Assembly (NCBI RefSeq): GCF_000165395.2
Contig: NW_026261572.1
Location: forward strand, 682,001-746,000
DNA from: Babesia bovis T2Bo
Taxonomy: Eukaryota > Apicomplexa > Aconoidasida > Piroplasmida > Babesiidae
Direction: 5' to 3'
DNA: 64,000 nt
The position numbers were made by a program, and so were the translations under genes. Under the pieces are notes generated by a model. That model ran no database searches, was not told the DNA's origin, and was given only the letters and a program-made list of their open reading frames with translations. Positions 56,273 to 64,000 of the stretch are shown here, piece after piece; position 1 is the first letter of the stretch, and every line of letters begins with the position of its first letter.

Positions 56273-56971
56273 TTAATCTAGTGCATCCATCTGTTTAAGC
56301 TTGTTTAGCGCGTCTGCTAGTGTTGATGTAGCGCGATGTTTAAGTTTATTGTTGCTTGTATCTCCTACTTTGCGTTTATGGGACACCGTGTCCAACGGTT
56401 CCTTGTGTACCTCATCTTGAGAGGATACTTCAGCGCTTTTCGTTACATTTCTTCTACTGCCGCGTGTAGGTTTATTTGGGCATTTAGTGCCGCGTTGATC
56501 GATTTTACAGCATTTATATCCCCAACTGTTGGTGTCGCGATTGTAATAACTCCCGAAAATGCTTGAGTGGCCGTGTTCATGTATATCTTCTTTATACCTC
56601 GAGCGTATGATTACTTTATGTACTGCGCTATTACTGGGTTTATGTGTTCCTTCCGGTGCTTTCTTGGTTAAAATCAATCCCACGGCATCATCAGTGATTT
56701 TGGAATCCGATACTTGATACTTGCTTGGTGGTTTCTGTGAGAGGAGGTACTCTTGGTATTGTTTTTCCTCCTGTTCCCTTAACTGTCGCTTAAGCTCGGT
56801 TATACGTATTTCTTCTGCCAGCTTCTCCTTCATCTCCTTTTGGCGCTTTAGCGCTGCCTTGTGCTTCTCTTCGGCAAGCCATACTTTCTCCAGGTTTTCT
56901 CTATTTCCCGGGTGAAAGTGCTTGTGATTGATAAAGGAGGCAGATTTATTTCCTATTTTGCCCATCCACAT
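56273..56971 (-). CDS. Cir_N-domain protein, probable splicing factor
   Basis: A single exon of 232 aa. The N-terminus MWMGKIGNKSASFINHKHFH, then PGNRENLEKVWLAEEKHKAA, is the Cir_N/CWC25-type domain, followed by a long charged helix (KRQKEMKEKLAEEI). The second half has HGHSSIFGSYYNRDTNSWGY and KCC, close to the GSxWxxxxxWGYxCC motif seen in SLU7 and related splicing proteins. The tail is Lys/Arg-rich. Family members join the spliceosome or act as co-repressors; here splicing is more likely. The true start may be the second ATG (MGK), two codons in. Its end is 12 bases from the EFL1 stop. Confidence 0.7.
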   Translation of the reverse strand: MWMGKIGNKSASFINHKHFHPGNRENLEKVWLAEEKHKAALKRQKEMKEKLAEEIRITELKRQLREQEEKQYQEYLLSQKPPSKYQVSDSKITDDAVGLILTKKAPEGTHKPSNSAVHKVIIRSRYKEDIHEHGHSSIFGSYYNRDTNSWGYKCCKIDQRGTKCPNKPTRGSRRNVTKSAEVSSQDEVHKEPLDTVSHKRKVGDTSNNKLKHRATSTLADALNKLKQMDALD

Positions 56972-57155
56972 CTTGGCTGCGATATGTTTTAATTAAATTT
57001 ATATATCTTTTTTAGAAAACCATATTGATACGGTTATTTACAGTGTGTCATCACTGGCGCTCTACAGCGTGGCGCGTGTTAAATTGCCCTAGTATATCTC
57101 TAAAGGATTCTATATTCTGTTTTTTCGGGTGTGTATTGTTATTTTGGGTTGATCA

Positions 57156-58299
57156 ATGGCTGATGAGGATGATTCTCGTGTGGAACTGTTTGCCAAGGTA
57201 TCACCTGGCGAACCATGGCAGTATCAACGTCAGTTTTTCCCTAGTAAATTAGGTGGATTTCCAGCATGGTTGGAACCTAATAACTTGCCATCTGAAGACA
57301 GTTTACAATGTCCCGCGTGTTCTGGTATTATGACCTTTGTGTTACAGTTGTATGCTCCTGATGACGATGAGCCTTCCGGTGACGCCTTCCATCGCATGTT
57401 GTATCTCTTTGCTTGTCAGCCTTGTGGTACTAGTTGGCGTGTTTTAAGATCGCAATTACCTCGTCGCAATCGTTATTATGATTATCATCCCTCTGAGCCT
57501 GGTACTATATTCCCGTATCCTGATCCTATGATCGCCAAATCATGCTGCATTGCTTGTGGCATTCCATCAAGTAGAGAACCTGACTCTAGTGAGGCTGTGG
57601 CTGCTAAATGTAAAATTGAAGATATATCTGACTCAATTCGTAAGTGAGAGTATCATGTCTTCTGTATATCACAGGTTGGCGTGGTTTACATCCTCGCTGC
57701 AAAATCGCAATTACTCATCAAACTCTGGATGCCACTTTTCCGGAATGTTTATTGGACATTTGTGAAGGTGATATCAAGGAACCTGATGACTACCTCGCGT
57801 ATGAGCGCGAGTTATATCGTAAATACCAGGAGAAGCGTGCTGCGGGAACTGGTAAGTCATTGTTATACAATTTCATTTCATAGTAAAAGACGACGATATG
57901 GATGAATCTGAGGAACGCGCTATTGAAGATATTCAGCGTGAACGTTTAGTTAAAGATGTAAGTTTCCAACGTTTTTGCAAGCGGACTACTCCGGAGGATG
58001 TACTGTACTACTGTCGTGATGGAATACCTATGTGGACTAGTGACCGTGCCCCTAGGTTAGAATGTGCTCAACCTGGAGATACGGGGTCATCAGCTGAGGT
58101 ACCGCTTTGTGATCTCTGCGGAGGTCCTCGTGCATTTGAATTCCAGGTACTACCGCAGATGTTGGTTCATCTCAAGGGTACCCGTTTAGACTTTGCTTCT
58201 GTGGTAGTCTACACTTGCGCTGCTTCGTGCAGGCTTGATGGCAAATACCAGCCTGAATTTATCTACGTTGAGCGTGATTACTCTCTGGCTGCCAAGTGA
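57156..58299 (+). CDS. PDCD2: PDCD2 family protein (uS5/RPS2 chaperone)
   Basis: Three exons: 57156-57639, 57675-57851 and 57884-58299, 358 aa. PDCD2 proteins are dedicated chaperones of the 40S protein uS5 in ribosome assembly. Visible features: SKLGGFPAWLEPNNLP, CPACSGIMTFVLQLYAP, LFACQPCGTSW and CCIACG, then CKIAITHQTLDATFPECLLD. After the exon 2-3 junction comes the C-terminal PDCD2_C domain: KDVSFQRFCKRTTPEDVLYY, PLCDLCGGPRAFEFQVLPQM, LDFASVVVYTC and PEFIYVERD. Cys pairs and order match the family. The introns are 32 and 35 nt. Confidence 0.95.
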
Positions 58300-58799
58300 C
58301 GTTGCGGTGGATATATCCATGAGCAGGTCATTATCACTTGTGCATTAATCTATGATATGTCAGGATTCATTATTGCATTTAATTTCAGTGCCAACGTCAT
58401 TGTTGACATGTCAGTTCTATGCCATGTGGGTCGCCAATAGGAGCACTTTCTGTGTAATAACACATTTATGTCACATGAACTATATGCCAGTAACATTTCA
58501 AAGCCAATGGTAGCTAATTACAGGAGATATATCCGTGATATGGTATAATGCTCACTAATAGAACAACAGGATTCTTGATGGGCAGCAATGCGTTTATATT
58601 GTATAACCTTCCATTTATATCTTACATTCTACGTTGCAAGGTGTGCGTGACGAGTCGTGCGGTGGAATGCTTACGTGTTTAAGTATATTAAGTGGCATGG
58701 AGCTGTGTCAAGTGTGTGTGATAGTCATGTGCCTGATAGTATCACGGTAATAATGTATACATATATTGTGGCTGGTAGTGTATATAATAATATTTTAAG
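58300..58799. other. Intergenic region, 0.5 kb
   Basis: No supported gene. It contains the 3' end of PDCD2 and the HAD-5 promoter. AT-rich runs lie near 58760-58800. Confidence 0.5.
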
Positions 58800-59809
58800 A
58801 TGTTGTGCAATACTTCTGCGATCAATCCATGTGAGCATGGTCGTACTGCCGAAGAGCGTGGTATATTCCGTTGTTGCCAATGGCTTGACGGTCTGATTGC
58901 AGATGACAGTGCCAGTGCCTTAATTGCGAATTTTCGTCCGTTAAGGCACCCATTAAAGTACTTTGCTGTGGATTTAGATGGTACATTCCTGTCTAATAAC
59001 CCTGAAGTATTCCAGCGTAACCTTGATGCTTTTGCTAAGGTTTTTCGTGCTGGTTATAAGATATTTTTCTGTACAGGTGTGGTTATCAACATTCTTTTAT
59101 ATGATGTGTAGGTCGCTGTCATACGGACTCTATGCGCGTGATGCCTGCGGGTTTTATGGAGAAGATAGGTTACAACGGTTTTCCCGGTGTATACTACAAT
59201 GGTGGCATTGTATTCGATGATAAGGGTAATGTTATTGTCAATGAGCTATTCGACAAGGGTATATTATCTCGTATCATTGACTGCATTATTGCTGCTAACC
59301 ATGAGAAGTACACTGTATTTTTGACTTTTGACTGCTGGTACGTCGTTACTGATGACCGTTCTTACTTCAACGAGATGATTGAATTTGCTGGTTTGAATCG
59401 TCCTCTTGTGCGCACTACCTTGGCAGAGGTAATGAAGATGGACATTATGAAGGTCCTCATTTGCAAGTATGCTTTAATGGCTCCATACTTTGGTGGTATG
59501 GTTAACCATGACTTCGTTCACAAGCGTGCTATGCTTGACATGACTGACTTGACTCCTGTAGGCGTCACTAAGCGTAGTGGACTTGAGGTATTGCTCGACC
59601 ATCTAGGTGGTTCTGCAGCTGAATGCGGTTACATTGGTGACGCCGAGAACGACATTGAAGCTATGGAGTTCTGTGATCATTCATTTGCTGTTGGCAATGC
59701 TACTGACACCGTAAAGCAATCGGCTAAGTACGTTTGTGAGATAACCAGTGAACAGTGCGCCTTTGCTGCTGTTGTTGATGCTGTATATGGCTCATACATC
59801 TCTAGATGA
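58800..59809 (+). CDS. HAD-5: Cof-type HAD hydrolase, dispersed family member
   Basis: Two exons, 58800-59076 and 59112-59809 (35-nt intron in the same Gly codon as HAD-1, -3 and -4), 324 aa. All motifs are intact: AVDLDGTF, FCTG|GR, GVTKRSGLEVLLDHL and GDAENDIEAM. The cap has NGFPGVYYNGGIVFDDKG. The N-terminal extension of about 55 residues has four Cys (CNTSAINPC, CC) and no signal peptide. It lies 14 kb from the main cluster, on the same strand, between PDCD2 and a secreted protein. Its codon use is more GC-rich than the cluster members. Confidence 0.9.
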
Positions 59810-60559
59810 GCTCAATGCGTTATTTATTTTCAAAAATCATTTAAGTTGTGTACCTACGGTGTGGGTACCTTATTTTTAAAGTCGGCTGTTAACTCGGATA
59901 TTGGTACTTGTGGATTTACGAAATCTTGGATTTCACACGTACCGATGTTTTTATAGCTGTGGATTTTATTCGCTTGGAGCACGTCGTGCCCGCTGTGCAG
60001 GCTCTAAAACAGTTTCTGTTAATTTATGTGTAGTAATTTCACATTTTGATATTCCACTGTAGACACGTATTCCCACTTGGTACTGTAATTGTATAGATAC
60101 ACAGCGTACAGACCAGGTCTATACACAGTTATTAGTCGTTTGTACAGCGTATAATGTGTGATCTTTGTCTAATGGGATGTGTATGTGCTGATACTGCAAT
60201 GTCTTCTTTGGTAACCGAGCAGCCACGCCACAAGTGGCTCTCCAGACACTTACACCTTTGTATAATATGATCTAATTGACCTGGATTTGGCACTAAAATG
60301 TGATTACTTCGGTCAAACCCCCACAACCAGGATTCCACACCGGGGGTGGCGTTCTGCAGCTGTCGGAAGAGCCCTTGTAGCGCTCACTTCAGTGGCATAT
60401 ACATTCGATACATTTAGTATTGTTATTTCCTAATTTATATAATTGACTTACTTGGTTGTGTGCGGTGGAATCCTGGCTGTGTGCCTGGATTATTGTCGTA
60501 ATTAGACAGGAGCGTATCGCTTCCGTTTTTGTTAATGATCGCGTTATTAGCTTGACAAA
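59810..60559. other. Intergenic region with possible structured RNA
   Basis: 750 bases with no protein gene. From about 60200 to 60370 it is GC-rich and can fold into hairpins: GAGCAGCCAC with GTGGCTCTC (60217-60242, one bulge), and ACCCCC with GGGGGT (60317-60347). I cannot match these to tRNA, snRNA, SRP, RNase P or MRP signatures by eye. An inverted repeat spans 60322-60481 (listed separately). Confidence 0.4.
60322..60481. repeat. 17-bp inverted repeat pair
   Basis: CACAACCAGGATTCCAC (60322-60338) is the reverse complement of GTGGAATCCTGGCTGTG (60465-60481) at 16 of 17 positions. The arms are 126 bases apart, upstream of the secreted-protein gene. They could form a long stem in a transcript. 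Confidence 0.75.
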
Positions 60560-61848
60560 ATGGTTAAAGCATTGTTTGTCGTGGCCAACTTGGCGCTTTT
60601 GCGTCATATGTTGGTTGGTGTTGTTGCTGATCCTATAGATGGCGAGATTCCAGACACCATAGTTGAAGACATTGAGGCAGTCATCACTGTGGATGACGGT
60701 GACGACTTGGCTAATGTGTCTGGTGACAAGGTTACTGCTGACCCCAATGAATACATTAGGGACCTTCGTAATGCTCTGGGTGGCAAGGGCGCTATTGACC
60801 CCGAAAAGGTGTACACTGCTCAGGCCATGTTACCTGTTGGTGAAGTCTTAGTTCTCGCTACTGCCAGTGGCTGCTCATTATTGAACGACCCTGATGGTGA
60901 GGTTACCGGTAAGGTTGAAGCCTTGGAGTTCAACTTCCGTGTCTCTGAGCTTGAGGAATGCAGCAAGGTCACCGAGAGCTTAATATCTGCTTTGCAATCT
61001 CAGATAGCTGCTGAATGGAGCAATTTGGGCGGTACGTCGCTGCCTGAAGAAGTTGCTTCTAGCACTACATTGAGAGAAATTGGTATGAGAACCAATGGCA
61101 AGTCCAGTGCCAAGGACGACGACATGAACATGTCTCTGACTGTCCAGGACATGGCCAATGCATTCTTGATTGCCAATTTGGAAATCAAGTTCATCCCAAC
61201 TACTGCTGAGGGTGTTGCTGTGATGCACTTCCACATAGCTGATAACACCAGTGCTAAGGAGATTAGTGAGATGATGTCCAACATTGACATGGAGAAGCTG
61301 AAGGCTCTGAACGAGGCTTTCAAGGTAGCCAATGATAAAATTGCCAACGCGAGTCCCGAGGAGCTTAAGCAGATGGAGGATGAGCTGAAGGCATTCTACG
61401 AGCGTAATGGTGACAACGTTCTCAATCAGGATGATGAAAGCAAATCGATCCTTGAGGAGTTGAGTACTGAGGGCATGACAGGTATTGAATGTGCATCATT
61501 ATCATTGGAGGACTGTGCATCGATATCTAAGTGCAGTGTCGTTAAATTGAACGGCAAGGAAACTTGCTCAGTTTCTCCCAAGACAGTCTTTTTGCTTATG
61601 GAAACTGGCTGTGGTTTACAATCTAAGGCTGGTCTTATGTCTATAGTTCGTGATTTTGTAAGGTAGGTATAATTAGTGGGCCCAATTCATAAAATTTCAG
61701 CAACGGGTTGATGAGCGAAGCTACTCACCAGACACTTCGTCAGAGCTTTGACCTTGGTCAGATATGCAACAGCATTGTCCACACATACATGTCCGCTGAC
61801 ATTGCTGAGACTCAGCATCATGAGTCTAAGCCTGGGTTTGAGTTTTGA
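60560..61848 (+). CDS. Large secreted hypothetical protein, 416 aa
   Basis: Two exons, 60560-61662 and 61701-61848 (38-nt intron), 416 aa. The N-terminus MVKALFVVANLALLRHMLVG is a signal peptide, with cleavage likely after VVA near residue 23. The mature protein is acidic and helical, with heptad-like stretches (MSNIDMEKLKALNEAFKVAN, ELKQMEDELKAFYERNG). It has six Cys, clustered near 305-335 (IECASLSLEDCASISKC, then ETCSVS). No known domain. Known secreted Babesia antigens would be worth comparing. Exon 2 adds SNGLMSEATHQTLRQSFDLG and further residues before TGA. Confidence 0.75.
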
Positions 61849-61984
61849 ACTCGTTTATAATCGTATAATTATAGTTTATTGCATATGGTTTGGGTGTCGC
61901 GCGTGTTGTGATTCCACGGGCGGCCCTATAAATCGTGGTTCCCTTTTGTTTCTATTGACTATATTATTTTAATCGCCAGCCAAT

Positions 61985-63199
61985 ATGAGACCTTTAGTGC
62001 TTAGGGGCCATCGGAGGCCGTTAACTTGCGTGAAGACCAACAGGGAGGGCGATCTTCTGTTTACCTGTGGGAAGGTAGGTAAATATTCGTCGATAACTCT
62101 AGCCGTTCTACTTTACACATTGTTTTTATTTAATTTATTGGATTTATATCCCTACAGGACGCCTGTTTAATGCTATGGAGGACTGACAATGGTCAACAGA
62201 TCGGTATGTCCATTTAGTTAGTGTTGATATCTCCACTAGGTCAATACAACACTGGCCGTGGTGCCATTTGGTGTTGTGATGTAACCCTAGACTCTAAGCG
62301 TTTGATTGTGGCTACTGGTGACGCCAGGATATTGGTTATGGACACCTTTTCTGGTGAGATATTGGCTGACATACAGGACGAGGGTGCTTGCAAGTATGTT
62401 GTTTCCATCTGGAATGTATAACTCCGTATAGATATGTTGAGTGGAACCGTCATCCTAGGAACCAGGATCGTTTTGTTGTGATTCATGACGACTTTGGTGA
62501 GAATGTGATGATGGCTGTGAAGGTCTACAAGGTATGTGCTTCGTTGGTGTACTAACGTGTTTACAGCTAAACTTCGTTGAGGATGAGGATGGCAACTTGG
62601 TGGTGGAGCATCGCAATCTGTGGATTCAGCGTGGCTACAGGTCACGTGCCATTCAGTGTCATTGGGGTCCGCTTGACAAGGAGGTGATAACATGTCACGA
62701 GAACGGTACAATTCAGGTATGGAACGCTTCTGATGGCACTCAACTACGTATCATTGAAGCTCACAAGCAGGTTGTAACTTGCATATCATTTGATCTTTAT
62801 GGTCTGTTTATGTTATCGTGTTCTACTGACGGCACTGCTAAGTTATGGGAGACTCGTACGTGGACCACTGTGAAGAACTACAAGACTGACCGTCCTTTGA
62901 ATGCTTGTGTGATCTCACCGTTATTTAGGTTAGACAGTGCTGAGAAGGCTCACATTATGCTTGGTGGTGGTCAATCTGCTGACGAGGTCACAACCACTGC
63001 TGCATCAGAGGGTAAATTCCAGGCACTGATATACCACTTGATTCACGAGAGTGAGATTGGTAGCATTAAGGGTCACTTCGGTCCCATTAACACTTTAACA
63101 TTCCTTGCTGACGGTCAAGGATACGTCAGTGGTGGTGAGGACGGTAACGTCAGGATATACCACTTTGACAACGACTACATCCTTGACAAGTACGATTAA
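61985..63199 (+). CDS. EIF3I: Translation initiation factor eIF3 subunit I (TIF34)
   Basis: Five exons: 61985-62074, 62158-62203, 62240-62393, 62432-62531 and 62567-63199, 340 aa (the family is about 325-350). eIF3i is a seven-blade WD40 propeller in the eIF3 complex, which binds 40S and mRNA. Family markers: [89 protein letters not shown] and [20 protein letters not shown]. The first intron is 83 nt, long for this window; the others are 35-38 nt. Certain assignment. Confidence 0.97.
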
Positions 63200-63245
63200 G
63201 ACCGTTCGTTAATAATAGATTTTAAGTGGGTAGTGTATATCGTGT

Positions 63246-64000
63246 TTAGGTCAACTCTGGGTACGTATGCGCTATGAGTTGGGCATCTAGGTTACTGATC
63301 TTGATTTTACCTCTTCTATAGTTGGCCAATGCAATGTCTGCCAGTTCCCTGGATGACAGGCGCTTTTGCGAATTCGTGGCGAAACTGTTAGTCGGCAGCT
63401 CCCTAGCACGCTGTATAACTCTTTTAACGGCCTCTATAAGGGTTATCGGGACGTCATTTGGCAGTTGTTTCATAGCGCAGGATAGCATCATGAGTTCATG
63501 TGCCGTCATATTGCTGTGGTATATAAAATCTCTTATCTCTAGCCTACCCGATACCGGTAGCGCACCTATTGAATGATAGGCGCAATCCCCTGCGATGTTG
63601 TGAAGTTATGCTCCCCGGAGACGTGTCATATGCTTGGACAAAAGTTAGTATCATCTGCATGGCTCCTTTGTAGTCTATCATTGGTGCTATGCGTTCGGCT
63701 GATGTCAATAAGGCCATACTTAGTTGTGGGTGGTAGTACCGGTATCGTGCGTATACTTGCGATATTCGTACCACTTCATCTGGGTGTAGCGTCTCCAGGG
63801 TTGATGCTACTACATCACCTATCGTATCCATGAGTCCTGTATCCTTCAGTCTACGTGCGCAAAACGCCTCTAGTGTTTTGATTAGCACCCTGGGCCGTGT
63901 TTCCATTGCCATGTACCTCGCGTAATTGCTGTATACTTTCCATAAATGCTTGGATCCCATGCCCATGGCACCCAGATACGCCAATATCGAGCTTATGTAG
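63246..64000 (-). CDS. Second HPR-like helical-repeat protein, partial
   Basis: The gene enters from the right edge; its start lies outside. The frame from 64000 down to about 63614 (KHLWKVYSNYARYMAMETR, RVLIKTLEAFCARRLKDTGL, LHPDEVVRISQVYARYRYYH, SAERIAPMIDYKGAMQMILT) shows the helix-pair pattern of apicomplexan heptatricopeptide-repeat proteins. A second frame, 63545-63246, continues in the same style (RLEIRDFIYHSNMTAHELMM, LSSRELADIALANYRRGKIK) to a TGA at 63246. The junction between them is unclear: only weak GT donors occur at 63614-63640. Probably a mitochondrial RNA-binding protein, like the gene at 6.9-8.1 kb. Confidence 0.6.

Noticed and set aside
60200..60380. Known ncRNA (RNase P, MRP, SRP, snRNA) in the GC-rich block
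   Set aside because: None of the conserved sequence blocks of these RNAs could be found on either strand; kept only as a structured-region finding.
60560..61848. Naming the secreted 416-aa protein as a known Babesia antigen
   Set aside because: Size and secretion would fit some described antigens, but I could not confirm a match from the sequence alone.

Overview
The window looks like nuclear DNA of an apicomplexan piroplasm, most likely a Babesia sensu stricto species. The evidence is compact gene spacing, many 26-40 nt GT-AG introns, a CDPK4-type calcium-dependent kinase, a PfHT1-type hexose carrier pair, a chagasin-like secreted inhibitor, and mitochondrial helical-repeat proteins of the kind expanded in Apicomplexa. 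The species cannot be fixed from sequence alone. No VESA/ves, msa or rRNA genes, CRISPR arrays or bacterial operons were seen. Exon-intron models were built by hand from reading frame, splice sites and protein family continuity.

Layout. 0.1-13.6 kb: two small unknown genes, an ATG18/WIPI propeller, a low-complexity protein, the splicing factor CDC5, a COA1/TIM21-like mitochondrial protein, a HPR/RAP-like protein, an unknown 6-exon gene, a tRNA-Leu(CAG), a MORN-repeat protein, replication factor C (Rfc5/human RFC3) and a WW/FF PRP40-like protein. 13.8-24 kb: a 1650-aa NOT1 scaffold, an RWD-like/SANT/CHY zinc-finger fusion, a small secreted protein and a THOC5-like protein. 24.3-34 kb: a membrane J-like protein without HPD, a nucleoredoxin-like protein that has lost the nucleophilic Cys, a VTT-domain membrane protein, two sugar-transporter paralogs (one with a Cys-rich extracellular loop) and ubiquitin-L40.

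34.4-45 kb: TFIIE-alpha, CDPK4, and a cluster of four Cof-type HAD hydrolase paralogs; a fifth lies at 58.8 kb. 45-64 kb: a Cys-rich secreted protein, a multi-spanning membrane protein with an HNH-like treble-clef tail, a 949-aa unknown, a NAP-family histone chaperone, a chagasin-like inhibitor, EFL1, a Cir_N splicing-type protein, PDCD2, HAD-5, a large secreted protein, eIF3i, and the 3' part of a second HPR-like gene that runs off the right edge.

How the genes fit together: most are housekeeping (splicing: CDC5, PRP40-like, Cir_N; mRNA fate: NOT1, THOC5-like; translation and ribosome maturation: EFL1, eIF3i, PDCD2, Ub-L40; transcription: TFIIE-alpha; replication: RFC). The parasite-specific part is the secreted and membrane set (HAD family, transporters, inhibitor, Cys-rich protein, HNH-tail protein), which sits in the looser, more AT-rich stretch at 26-46 kb and again at 58-62 kb. 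The most unusual signals are the diverging HAD family with one conserved intron and loss of catalytic acids in two members, the transporter with a 12-Cys loop and altered sugar-site motif, and several conserved folds that have lost key catalytic residues.
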